DNA of 64,000 nucleotides from Costus lasius (taxonomy: Eukaryota > Streptophyta > Magnoliopsida > Zingiberales > Costaceae). Every line of letters begins with the position of its first letter. The stretch's first letter is position 1. Both the position numbers and the translations under genes were made by a program. Shown in pieces: positions 10,355 to 21,279 of the stretch. The notes beneath the pieces were generated by a model, which was not told the DNA's origin, searched no databases, and saw nothing but the letters and a program-made list of their open reading frames with translations. The DNA is taken from contig JANVAS020000222.1 of NCBI GenBank assembly GCA_027563935.2, positions 3,472,001 through 3,536,000 of the forward strand, in the 5' to 3' direction.

Positions 10355-10656
10355 GCTGGATTGCCCAGATGAAGGGGAATCGCACGAGTTGGCGATTGGC
10401 TGGGACGCCTACCAGAAACTAGTGCTTGTACTCTCTGTGCATCTTATCTCGCCTGAGCGGGACGTGGAGACCAAGTATGAAATCTGGATCCCATCTCACT
10501 AAAAGAGTTCTACTCTTTCGGGCTGTTTTGCTGGATTTTTCACGCCTGATAAAATAGTGAGAAAAAGAATCTTTCTTAAGTCCTGATCGATTCTTATACA
10601 TTGATACTGACCTTGCTGTTCTTGCATTGTTGTAGATACCTGCAGCAACGAACACC

Positions 10657-13600
10657 ATGAACTTCAATGTGCGATCCCTACTGGAAAGGGAGAAGTTTGC
10701 TGGGCCGAACTTCTCTGACTGGTTTGGACACCTTAAGATCGTTCTTAAGGCAGAGAGGAAACTGTATGTCCTCGAGACGGCGATACCGCCGCAGCCCGCT
10801 CCGAACGCCGCAAGGGCGGTTCGGGAAGCCTATGAAAAGCACGTCAATGATAGCATTGATGTCGCTTGCCTGATGCTAGCGTCTATGACGCCACCGCTGC
10901 AGCGTCAGCATGAGGATATGTCAGCTATACAGATTATAGCAAACCTCAAGATGCTGTATGCTGCACAGGCGAGGACTGAACGCTATAATTTGACTAAGCT
11001 CTTCTTTCAGAGCAAACTGGCTGAAGGGAGCCCAGTGGGAGCTCACGTGCTCAAGATGATTGGGCACAAGGAGGCTCTGGAGAAACTGGGGCACACCATC
11101 AACCAGGAGCTTGCTGTGGACATTATTCTGCAGTCTCTCCCGCCATCATTCGACGCGTTCATTATTAACTTTAATATGAACAAAATCGATTGTACGCCGG
11201 CAGAGCTGTTGAATATGCTCTTGACTATTGAGGAAACTCTGAAGGGTAAGCCTTCAACCTCTGTCTTGATGGTTCCTTCTAGGAACAAGAAGAAGGGGAA
11301 GAAGGGCAAGGCCCCGGTCAAGAATTACAGCAAGGCTCTGAAGCAGAAGGTGAAGCGGTCCAAGGAATACAGGTGTTTCCACTGTGGCCAGCTGGGTCAC
11401 TGGAAAAAGGACTGTAAAGCGCTCCAAGGAGACAAGAGGGGAAGCTTTGCTTCTGGCTCAGGTATATTCGTGACTGAGGTCATGTTTTCTTCTTCTATAT
11501 CATGGGTGTTGGACACTGCATGTGGAGTTCACATTTGTTCAAATGTGCAGGAACTCAAGAGAAGAAGGCAGGTGGGACAGCATGAGGTGGACCTACGCGT
11601 TGGAAACGGGGCACGGGTTGCTGCTGTTGCTGTAGGAGACTACTTCATTTCTTTACCATCTGGAATTGTATTGGAACTAAACAGTTGTTACTTTGTTCCT
11701 AGTATAACTAAAAATATTATCTCCATTCCTGCTCTTGTCAGGAAGGGATTTTCCTTTGAATGCAATATTTCAAAGTGTATTTTGTCTTTAGATAATATTG
11801 TTTATGCAACTGGTTCAATTAACAATGGGTTATACATGTTGGACATGGAATGTTCGATACAGCAAATTGATATTAAGAAAGCCAAGTATGCTGATGACAG
11901 CACCTTGCTATGGCATAGTCGTTTAGGCCATATTAACGAGAAACGCATTAAGCGGTTGCATCATCATGGACTGCTGGGATCATTCTCCTACAAGGAAATT
12001 GATACATGCAAGGCTTGTTTAATGGGTAAAATGACGAAGTCACCTTTTCCTCACAAAGGTCAAAGGGCTTCAGGTTTACTTGACCTTATACACAGTGATG
12101 TGTGTGGGCCATTTAGTAAACATGCCAGAGGTGGCTATCAGTACTTCATTACCTTTACTGATGATTTCAGTAGATATGGGTATGTCTATCTGATGAGACA
12201 TAAGAGTGAATCTTTTGACAAGTTCAAAGAGTTCAAGAATGAAGTACAAAATCAGCTAGGCCGTAATATCAAAACACTTCGCTCAGATCGAGGTGGTGAA
12301 TACCTAAGTCATGCGTTTACTGACTATCTAAAAGAGTGTGGGATTATCTCACAGCTCACTCCACCAGGAACACCGCAATGGAATGGTGTGTCCGAAAGGA
12401 GAAATAGAACATTACTAGATATGGTTCGTTCTATGATGAGTCAGGCTACTCTTCCATACTCCTTTTGGGGTTTTGCACTGGAAACAGCTGCAAAGGTACT
12501 AAACCGAGTGCCATCCAAGGCAGTTTCTAAGACGCCATATGAGTTATGGTATGGGAAACAGCCGAGCTTGACATTTATCAGGATCTGGGGCTGCGAGGCT
12601 TATGTCAAAAAGCTCGCCTCTGGGAAACTAGAGAGCAGATCTGACAAATGTATCTTTGTCGGTTACCCTAAGGAAACTAAGGGTTATTATTTCTTCGATC
12701 CCAAGGAGAACAAGGTTTTTGTTGCTCGGACGGCCATATTTCTTGAGAAGGAGTTTCTTCTGCAAGAGGCCAGTGGGAGAGAAATAAAGCTGGATGAGAG
12801 TCCAGAAGAAGGACAAAGTGACCAAGCACAGTTGGATGAGCCTGAGCCGGTAGAACAGGTTATTGAACAACCTGAGGCTCAGATATCACGGGAACCGCGA
12901 AGATCGGGTAGGATCCGTCGACAGCCTGAGCGCTATGACGGAGTCTACATCATTGATAATGATGAACCCCTTACTTATGCGGATGCGGTCAGTGGACCGG
13001 AGTCAGCGAGATGGCTTGAGGCTATGCGCGCCGAGATGGACTCCATGTCAGATAACCAAGTCTGGGATTTGGTTGATCCGCCTCCGGGAATAATCCCTAT
13101 AGGCTGTAAATGGATCTTCAAGAAGAAGATTGACATGGATGGTAACGTGGTTACCTATAAAGGCAGGCTAGTTGCGAAAGGTTTCAAACAAATCTACGGG
13201 ATAGATTATGATGAAACTTTCTCACCTGTTGCCATGTTTAAGTCTATTCGGATTCTTTTTGCGATAGCTGCATATTACGATTATGAGATCTGGCAAATGG
13301 ATGTGAAAACAGCTTTCCTTAATGGAAATCTGGATGAGGATGTGTATATGACACAACCTGAGGGTTTCACTAATCCAGCGGATCGTCATAAGATATGCAA
13401 GTTAAAGAAGTCCATTTATGGACTTAAACAAGCATCAAGGAGCTGGAATATTCGTTTTGATGAATCAGTCACTGATTTTGGTTTCATCAAGAACGAGGAT
13501 GACCCGTGTGTTTATAAGAGGTTTAGTGGGAGCGTGATTACTTTCCTAGTCCTCTACGTCGATGACATCTTGATCATTGGAAATGACATTCCTGAAATGC

Positions 13601-14538
13601 ATGCTGTTAAGGCATGGCTGAGGAAATGTTTCCAGATGAAAGATTTAGGAGAAGCAGCCTATGTGTTAGGTGTGAAGATCTACAGGGATAGATCTAAGAG
13701 GCTTCTCGGGCTGTGCCAGAGTACTTACATCGATAAGGTCCTGGAGAGATTTCATTTAGAGAATTCTAAACGAGGATATCTTCCAGTCAGACATGGTCTG
13801 AGTCTTTCGAAGAGTCAGTGTCCACAAACACAGACTGAGAAAGATGAAATGGACAATACGCCTTATGCTTCGGCTATTGGTTCCATTATGTATGCGATGT
13901 TGTGTACTCGCCCAGACGTCGCTTACGGGTTAAGCGTGACCAGTCGTTACCAGAGTAATCCAGGTATGGCGCACTGGATTGCAGTCAAGAACGTTTTAAA
14001 ATATCTGCGGAGGACCAAAGATATGTTCTTGATATATGGTGGTCAGGAAGAACTCAGTATTGAAGGATATACTGACGCTTCGTTCCAGTCTGACCAGGAT
14101 GATTTCCGATCGCAATCAGGCTATGTTTTTAGCTTGAATGGAGGAGCAGTGGTGTGGAAAAGTTTCAAACAGTCAACTGTTGCTGATTCCACAACAGAAG
14201 CCGAGTATGTTGCAGCCTCGGAAGCATCCAAGGAGGCAGTGTGGATTCGTAAGTTCGTGAGAGAACTTGGTGTCGTTCCTTCGAGTGCAGATCCTTTGGT
14301 TATCTTTTGTGATAACACTGGAGCAATCGCACAAGCAAAGGAACCACGGTCGCACCAGAAGTCCAAGCACATACAGAGACGGTTTCATTTGATCAGGGAG
14401 ATCATTGATCGTGGCGAGATCAAAGTATGCAAGGTTCATACAGATGACAATCTGGCAGACCCGCTTACCAAGCCTCTGGCGCAGCAGAAGCATGAGAAGC
14501 ACTGTAATAATATGGGTTTGAGATTTCTCAACCATTAG
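10657..14538 (+). CDS. gag-pol: Copy A gag-pol polyprotein, intact (1293 aa)
   Basis: One unbroken frame with the Ty1/copia order. Gag spans about residues 1-235, with zinc knuckle C240-C243-H248-C253. Aspartic protease has D286 in an Asp-Thr-Ala motif, where copia proteases usually have Asp-Ser-Gly. Integrase has the zinc-binding H420, H425, C451, C454 and catalytic D481, D544, E580 (35 residues between the last two). RT has D882 and the YVDD box at 967-970. RNase H has D1140, E1183 and D1219. Together these package, copy and integrate the element. A proline- and glutamate-rich linker (about 700-760) joins integrase to RT. The usual start is the ATG at 10657; a spliced U5 start at 8692 would add ten residues. 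No env frame follows. All key residues are present, so the protein is plausibly functional. Confidence 0.97.
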   Translation: MNFNVRSLLEREKFAGPNFSDWFGHLKIVLKAERKLYVLETAIPPQPAPNAARAVREAYEKHVNDSIDVACLMLASMTPPLQRQHEDMSAIQIIANLKMLYAAQARTERYNLTKLFFQSKLAEGSPVGAHVLKMIGHKEALEKLGHTINQELAVDIILQSLPPSFDAFIINFNMNKIDCTPAELLNMLLTIEETLKGKPSTSVLMVPSRNKKKGKKGKAPVKNYSKALKQKVKRSKEYRCFHCGQLGHWKKDCKALQGDKRGSFASGSGIFVTEVMFSSSISWVLDTACGVHICSNVQELKRRRQVGQHEVDLRVGNGARVAAVAVGDYFISLPSGIVLELNSCYFVPSITKNIISIPALVRKGFSFECNISKCILSLDNIVYATGSINNGLYMLDMECSIQQIDIKKAKYADDSTLLWHSRLGHINEKRIKRLHHHGLLGSFSYKEIDTCKACLMGKMTKSPFPHKGQRASGLLDLIHSDVCGPFSKHARGGYQYFITFTDDFSRYGYVYLMRHKSESFDKFKEFKNEVQNQLGRNIKTLRSDRGGEYLSHAFTDYLKECGIISQLTPPGTPQWNGVSERRNRTLLDMVRSMMSQATLPYSFWGFALETAAKVLNRVPSKAVSKTPYELWYGKQPSLTFIRIWGCEAYVKKLASGKLESRSDKCIFVGYPKETKGYYFFDPKENKVFVARTAIFLEKEFLLQEASGREIKLDESPEEGQSDQAQLDEPEPVEQVIEQPEAQISREPRRSGRIRRQPERYDGVYIIDNDEPLTYADAVSGPESARWLEAMRAEMDSMSDNQVWDLVDPPPGIIPIGCKWIFKKKIDMDGNVVTYKGRLVAKGFKQIYGIDYDETFSPVAMFKSIRILFAIAAYYDYEIWQMDVKTAFLNGNLDEDVYMTQPEGFTNPADRHKICKLKKSIYGLKQASRSWNIRFDESVTDFGFIKNEDDPCVYKRFSGSVITFLVLYVDDILIIGNDIPEMHAVKAWLRKCFQMKDLGEAAYVLGVKIYRDRSKRLLGLCQSTYIDKVLERFHLENSKRGYLPVRHGLSLSKSQCPQTQTEKDEMDNTPYASAIGSIMYAMLCTRPDVAYGLSVTSRYQSNPGMAHWIAVKNVLKYLRRTKDMFLIYGGQEELSIEGYTDASFQSDQDDFRSQSGYVFSLNGGAVVWKSFKQSTVADSTTEAEYVAASEASKEAVWIRKFVRELGVVPSSADPLVIFCDNTGAIAQAKEPRSHQKSKHIQRRFHLIREIIDRGEIKVCKVHTDDNLADPLTKPLAQQKHEKHCNNMGLRFLNH

Positions 14539-14541
14539 ATT

Positions 14542-14558
14542 AAGTGCAAGTGGGAGAT
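14542..14558 (+). other. Copy A polypurine tract
   Basis: AGTGCAAGTGGGAGAT directly before the 3' LTR, the priming site for plus-strand DNA. Confidence 0.85.
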
Positions 14559-16232
14559 TGTTGGGGTATGCCCTTAAGGCTAATGTTTGAGGCCTGTGGG
14601 AATGTATCTGTATCATGTAATAAACTCTTAAGTTTATAAAGGCATGGTTGTTATTCAGTTAGCTACATTGTCTGCTGCAATATATGTTCCTCTGAATAAT
14701 GTCTCAAAGCTGTTCAGCTGGGCTGACATGCTATTATGTCCTTAGTCGATATATCTTGGTGAACATGAGACAGCCTTGATATGGTTAAGACTAATATGTG
14801 TTCTAATCTTATAGGATGCTTCGAGCATGGAATAAGATGTAGACTCATGGGTACATGGGATGTACTGGACAGACCCTACTAGGATGTTCAATTGTTTGTC
14901 ACAATGTGAATATTCCTTGATTGCGACAAGTGGCACATTTCCTCTGACTTGAGATCACTTGTGTTTTCTAAATGATGATTGTCATTGTTTTGAGGTAGTT
15001 CAATATCATTTGAAACATAATGATTATAGACTATCTTGGATGGTGAGCTTGAGTCAGGTTAGGACACTAGTGATAGACATAGGATTGCCGTCTCCTTGTT
15101 TAAGGAGTGTGATGTTCTATAAGGGCCCCCTGGATGAGATGATTGAGAGAGTGTATGGCCATACCCAGGTGACAGTGTTCATCTGATCTAATCATGCTCA
15201 TCATATTGGAGTTACAAGCTTGACAGGCTTGTCCAATAAGAACATCAAGTGGCAAAGGAAGTATGCATGCCTAGTGAATTGGATTCACACTTGTGCTGTG
15301 GTTTGGGTGAAGTCTTGGAAGACTCTTTCCTTTATATCGGGAGACAGTGATGTGTTGCTAGATACCCCTCACTGGTCGTGATAACGTGAGTTATCGTTAC
15401 CGACATTTAAAGGAAACCCTTAGGGTCGCACAATTTGATGATATGGCTTCTTTAAGTCAGATCGTGTGGACTGAATTGTTTAGTTCAGTTTAAAGGGGTG
15501 TTAAGCTCTGATTGCGAGTGAGATCTGGTCTGATCATGTTTGATTGATTAGGGCTTTAGATCGGTAAGCTTCGATCGAGAGTTATGATGCTAGATCAGTG
15601 AGATCTAGAGCATCAAGAGATCAACGGTGATCTTGAACCTTGTGGTTCAATAAGATCGACCATTGCTTGGGCCGATTTGGTCTTAGACCAAAGTCAGTTG
15701 AACCAGCTCATGTAATGAGCGCTTGGTTCAAATAATCGAAGAGAAGGAATTGCGGTTCACTTCATGTGAACGCATAACCGAAGTGAGTAATGGGTTACTA
15801 TTTTTGGATAGCAACGCCCACGTTCATTACAACGTGTTTACTCTATTGGCGATGATCACTCTTGAACGAAGTCTCCTTCCTTCTCGTGTGAAAAACTCTC
15901 TCGACGAGGGTAGAAAAACTTCTTCTTCGACAAGCCAAAGGATCTTATCCCCTCCATGCGCAAAGGACCCTTGAAGCTTTGCTAGCACAAAGACGCCAAG
16001 GAGAGGCCATTCTTCATCGTGTGTGCGTCGACTAGGGAGAGGATCCCTTTCGCTCCTTGCTTCCAATACTTCATCCATAGATGGCGATGGTATGAATCTT
16101 ATTGGCACTCGTAATCGTTTTTCATAGTTGAATATATATCATGCATAATGATCCCTAAAACCCCTATTTCCGCTGCGATGTAACACATGCGCCATTAGGG
16201 TTTTCTCGCTCCCCTCGAAGGGGACTCCTGCA
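14559..16232 (+). repeat. Copy A 3' LTR (1674 bp)
   Basis: Same as the 5' LTR apart from two substitutions. GNRA-type hairpin at 15380-15395. Followed by TSD aaagt. Confidence 0.96.
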
Positions 16233-16237
16233 AAAGT

Positions 16238-17320
16238 GTATGGCCATACCCAGGTGACTATGTTCATCTGATCTAACCACTCTCATCATATTGGAATTAC
16301 AGGCTTGACACGCTTGTCCAATAAGAACATCCAGTGGCAAAGGAAACACATATGTCAAGTGACTTGGGTTCACACTTGTGCTGTGGTTTGGGTGTAGTCT
16401 TGGAAGACTCTTTTCTTTATATCGGGAGACAGTGATGTGTTGCTAGATACCCCTCACTGTTCGTGATAACGTAAGTTATCGTTACCGACATTTAAAGGAA
16501 ACCCTTAGGGTCGCACAATTTGATGATATGGCTTACTTAAGTCAGATCGTGTGGACTGAATTGTTTTGGTTCAGTTTAATGGGATTTAAACTCTGATTGT
16601 AAGTGAGATCTAGTTTGATCATGTTTGATTGATTAGGGCTTGAGATCGGTAAGCTTCAATCGAGAGAATTGATGCTAGATCGGTGAGATCAAGAGCATCA
16701 AGAGATGAATGGTTAGATCTTGAGCCTTATGGTTTAATTTGATCTAGACAAATGCTTGGTTTAATTTGGTCTTTGAACCAAATGTAATTGAACCGGCTCA
16801 TCATTGTGAGCGCATGGTTCAAGTCATGGGAGGAAGTTGCGATTGGGGTAAACGCATCTTGCGTTGAAGTAGTGGCTTGCTATTTTTGGAAATTGGTTTT
16901 CCAAAATGGGTAGCACGCCTCACGTTCGAGGGATCGCCCCTATTCTCGTCTTCACCTCTCGACGCCTCTCTCTCATGTGGTGAGACTTCACACAAAGGAG
17001 AAGAGGACTTGACAAAGCCAAGAGATCATCTCATCTTCCCTTCAAGCGATCAGGAGACTTGGAGATCCTTGCTAGCACAAGGAGCGACAAGGAGAAAGCC
17101 GTTTCTCATCTTGTGTGCCTCACCTTTGGAGGAGAGCCGCTCGCCCTCTTGCTTCCAAGACGCCATCCAAGAAATGGCAATGGTATGATCCTTGTGTTGA
17201 TCTATACAAATTGTTAAGTTGATCTATGTTCATACATGCGATCCTAGGAAACCCTAGATTCCGCCCATGCAATTTTTATATGCGCATGATTAGGGTTTCG
17301 CCCCCTTTAGGGAACTTTCA
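16238..17320 (+). repeat. Copy B 5' LTR, right piece
   Basis: Continues from 7169 after copy A. It contains the hairpin GATAAC-GTAA-GTTATC at 16465-16480, an extended dyad round the TATA-like core (16878-16915), ATG-GCA-ATG at 17174-17182 with donor GTATGA, and ends CTTTCA before the PBS. Confidence 0.94.
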
Positions 17321-17322
17321 AT

Positions 17323-17335
17323 TGGTATCAGAGCC
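17323..17335 (+). other. Copy B primer-binding site
   Basis: TGGTATCAGAGCC, two bases after the LTR. Confidence 0.92.
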
Positions 17336-18085
17336 GAATTCCTGTTTGAATCATATGATTGCTTGTTGTGATCCTTGTTTGCGCTCATGAATAGATCTAA
17401 TGGTTATCTTCATGCGAAACTACATGCTTATTTTCGAAATTAGATGTATGTTGGCGCATGTATCTTTGTTGGCGCATGTTGTAGTTTTTCTCAAAACATT
17501 ACTTGCGCGCCCCTCATTAGATCTAAGCGCCTACTTCAAAAGCTTAGACGGGTTATTAGGGTTGAAGTCATCATCCAGTCTAGACCCAACAGTCTGATCA
17601 GACCATCTGACAGCCTAGATGGGTCGACCAGATGGCACCTATGCGCAAGCATGAGGTGGCTATTGGTCGACTGCAGAAAGGCGTGTAGCGATGTCTGATT
17701 TAGACAACCAGTGAACGCTCATGATTAAGGCCCGGGGTCATACCCGCTTGCCAGAACTCATGAGGGACGTTCAGCCCTTAACGCATGCATTGTTGACCAT
17801 GAGGTCGACTCAAGTCGGTTATGACTTGGTGCATGCAAGGGCAGTGGGTCTGACTAGGTCTGATGAGTGGATCCCTATTAATGGACCGTTGTAAGGTAGT
17901 AGGGCACATAAGGAAATAAAATGAAGCCAATGGGTTTTTCGAAAAAAATTTTATTTTCTTGATTGGATCACATGATGTTTGTATAACATGATGAGTGTTT
18001 ATTTAATCTTATGTGGGCTGCCTAAAATTTAATGTGTGCTGTGCTGGGGCCTGCGTGCCTGGATTATTATTTGTAAATTATTATT

Positions 18086-18259
18086 GTGATCTGCGCATCA
18101 CATTTTAATTAATTTATAAAGTGTAATTGACCTGCGTGTCAATCATGTCTAGATAGATTAAATTATATTTTAATCAGACATGAGCACAGAGCACACTTGG
18201 CAGAGGCGCATGCAGCAAGTGGCTTCACTAGTGGGAGGTCTAGAGTTCGACTCTAGGAC
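18086..18259 (+). promoter_or_regulatory. Copy B leader hairpin cluster (HP1-HP4)
   Basis: HP1 18086-18101, HP2 18127-18142, HP3 18144-18182, HP4 18237-18259. HP3 arms are CATGTCT/AGACATG where other copies have CTTGTCT/AGACAAG, and HP4 is TAGAG/CTCTA where A has CAGGG/CTCTG. Both keep pairing despite changes in both arms. Confidence 0.6.
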
Positions 18260-19568
18260 AGGCGCATTTTACCTGGTGGGCGCATCTGAGCTGTAGTGGG
18301 CGCTTGGGCCCGGGTTGGGCCAGATGAAATGCTAAAGACCCAAGAAGAGCTCAAGTGAAGACTTAAGTTAATTAAGGTCTTACTTAGGCTTAATGGGCTT
18401 TTACCACATAAGATCATCATGCTTTTAATTTACTGTTTAAGTAATTTAATAATTGCATGATTTGTTCTTCTGCTATCACCATAGGATTTGAATGATAGTA
18501 AGAAGATAAAAGGACCGTTAAAATCCAACGTTAAATATCAAGCACGATAGCCTTCTGACGTGAAACCTCACTGTTCTGACTATCGTTGGGGCTGTGTTGT
18601 ACCCACTCAGTGGGCACGCCCATCTATCTTCAGACGGTGTGTGATTACACCAGCGTGTTACAAAGAAGGGATTTATCGCTTCTCGTTGCTCAGCATAGCA
18701 CGTGGTGGTCCAGGGAGTAGGTCGGGTCAGCTTGACCATGTAGGCTACATATTGAGCATATGGTAGCTATATGGAGGCAGCCATCTGTGGGATCAGAGAC
18801 TGTGTTGTACCAACTCAGTTGGCACAGTCTGCTGGATTGCCCAGATGAAGGGGAATCGCACGGGTTGGCGATTGGCAGGGATTGCCTACCAGAGATTAGT
18901 GCTTGTACTCTCTGTGCATCTTATCTCGCCTGAGCGGGACGCGGTGTCACATCCCGTTATCTTAACCCAAACAAGCAACACAAGTCATAGAGAAACAGGA
19001 TGTTATCACACAGGATCGATGCACACGCTAAGTAAAACCAAGTTCAGGAAAGGTCCGATGAAAAAAAAAATTTCGAGAATCCATCCATAGAATCTCCACG
19101 AAACATAATTTCACAAATGTACCTGCCACCACGCAATCCTTGCACTAGACATATGCAAGGCAACAGTATATCAAAACCATATAAAATACGTAAAATCCAT
19201 AAATCACATTTATATCAAATCTGATCGAAAAATACAAATCGACCCGAAATTCGAAGCAAAGCCACCATATCGATTCTATAAATTCATAGTACTAACGTTA
19301 ATGATATCAAACACCGAAACCAGGCCCAAGCCCTCGGTGACACAAAATCAAAATCTCAAAACTGCCACAACCGGCAACGCGAGTTCACAAGGTTTGGCCA
19401 TAACCGGCCCCAGTTAACTAAGCACAAAAGTCTTGTACATCAAACCAGCATAGTTGTAGGGAAAATCACAATATCCATATCAAACACTAACTCAGGCAGT
19501 GGGCTCCTGCTCTACACCTGTAAACAGTAAGGGGTGAGCTACACAGCCCAGTGAGTGGATAGTCTTAA

Positions 19569-21259
19569 TGAAGGTCCCCTAGACAAGGGGGGGCGAAACC
19601 CTAATAGGAGGCGCAACAAAAACTTCTAGCGGAATCTAGGGTTTCTAATAGATCGCCTAGCATATAATATGATCAACTTTCAATGAGAAGCGATACTCAC
19701 CATTGCCATCACTTGGATGGTGTCTTGGAGGCAAAGGCGCAAGCGAACCTTCTCCTAAGTCTCGCACACAAGATGATCAATGCGCTTCTTCCTTGGTGCT
19801 CCTTGTGCTAGCAAGGTTCCAAGGTTGTCTTGCCGAATGGAAAGGAAAAGAGAGATCCTTGCTTGGTCGAATGTTTCCTCTTTTCGTCCACTCCTTCACC
19901 CACGAGAGTGCAAGAGACGAATGCCCAAGTTGGCGACGAGAGTGAGGAGAAACGAGAGATGAGGGCGCCTTAGGCGTTAACGTGAGTAGTGGTCACGTAT
20001 GTGATCATGCTTTCTAAAAATAGAAAGCCACTCACTCACTTGCGATCATGGGTTTACCCCATGCGCAAACTCCTCTCAATTTGAACCACACGCTCACTTT
20101 AATGAGCTGGTTCAATTTGGTCTGGTTCATAGACCAATCGACCCAAGCCATTAGTCCAGATCACATTAAACCCTAAGGCTCTTGATCTGACCGTCGATCT
20201 CTTGATGCTCCTGATCTCACCGATCTAGCATCCAATCTCTCAATCAAAGCTTACCGATCTCAAGCCCTAATCAATCAAACATGATCAGACCAGATCTCAC
20301 TTACAATCAGAGATTAAATCCCTTTAAACTGAACCTGAACAATTCAGTCCACACGATCTGACTTAAGTAAGCCATATCATCAAATTGTGCGACCCTGAGG
20401 GTTTCCTTTAAATGTCGGTAACGATAACTCACGTTATCACGATCAGTGAGGGGTATCTAGCAACACATCACTGTCTCCCGATATAAAGGAAATAGTCTTC
20501 CAAGACTACACCCAAACCACAGCACAAGTGTGAATCAAACTCACAAGGCATGCATCTTTCCTTTGCCACTGGATGTTCTTATTGGACAAGCGTGTCAAGC
20601 TTGTAGCTCCAATATGATGAGCATGATTAGATCAGATGAACACAGTCACCTGGGTATGACCATACACTTTTCTCAATCATCTCATCCAGGGGGCCCCTTT
20701 AGAACATCACACTCCTTAAACAAGGAGACGGCAATCCTATGTCTATCACTAGTGCCCTAACCTGACTCAAGCTCATTATCCAAGATAGTCTATAATCATT
20801 ATGTTTCAAATGATATTGAACTAACTCAAAACAATGACAATCACCATTTAGAAAACACAAGTGATCTCAAGTCAGAGGAAATGTGCCACTTGTCATATTC
20901 AAGGATTATTCACATTGTGACAAACAATTGAATATCCTAGTAGGGTCTGTCCAGTACATCCAATGTACCCATGAGTCTACATCTTATTCCATGCTCGAAG
21001 CATCCTATAAGACTAGAACACATATTAGTCTTAACCATATCAAGGCTGTCTCATGTTCACCAAGATACATCGACTAAGGACTTAACTGCATGTCAGCCCA
21101 GCTGAACAGCATTGAGACATTATTCAGAAGAACATATATTGCAGCAGACAATGTAGCTAACTGAATAATAACCATGCCTTTATAAACATAAACGTTTATT
21201 ACACGATACTGTTACAATCCCAAGGCCTCAAACATTAGGCTTAAGGGCATACCCCAACA
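19569..21259 (-). repeat. Copy C 3' LTR (1691 bp)
   Basis: Left LTR, ending TTCA on its own strand. Hairpin GATAAC-GTGA-GTTATC at 20423-20438. Perfect 7-bp dyad GCTTTCT/AGAAAGC round the AT-rich core at 20009-20028. Confidence 0.95.
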
Positions 21260-21276
21260 ATCTCCCACTTGCACTT
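21260..21276 (-). other. Copy C polypurine tract
   Basis: AGTGCAAGTGGGAGAT on the minus strand, adjoining the 3' LTR. Confidence 0.85.
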
Positions 21277-21279
21277 AAT

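Larger units (their letters stand above)
8701..10635 (+). other. Copy A predicted leader intron (1935 nt)
   Basis: GT donor at 8701, acceptor TTGTTGTAG ending at 10635, with ACTGAC upstream and a T-rich tract. It includes the last 143 bases of the LTR, the PBS and the hairpin cluster. Confidence 0.6.
8844..10656 (+). other. Copy A untranslated leader
   Basis: 1813 bases between the LTR and gag ATG with no conserved protein. It contains the hairpin cluster (9616-9788), the twin ACTCAGT hairpins (10122-10140 and 10321-10354) and the splice acceptor at 10635. Confidence 0.88.
7170..16232 (+). mobile_element. Copy A: complete Ty1/copia retrotransposon with intact gag-pol
   Basis: A 9063-bp complete element: LTR, PBS, leader, 1293-codon gag-pol, PPT, LTR. 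TSDs are aaagt at 7165-7169 and 16233-16237. The two 1674-bp LTRs differ at only two positions that I could find (near 8314/15703 and 8549/15938). It is inserted in the 5' LTR of copy B, just before the palindrome GTATGGCCATAC. All domains are present, so it could be autonomous. Confidence 0.97.
17321..18944 (+). other. Copy B leader, first part
   Basis: Leader from the LTR end to the solo LTR insertion. It includes the PBS and the hairpin cluster. The last five bases (cgcgg) are the target site of the solo LTR. The leader resumes at 30595. Removing the insertion gives a predicted intron of about 1927 nt (17183-18944 plus 30595-30759). Confidence 0.88.

Noticed and set aside
14539..14558. A possible env or extra gene between RNase H and the 3' LTR.
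   Set aside because: Only about 20 bases separate the stop codon from the LTR in all copies.
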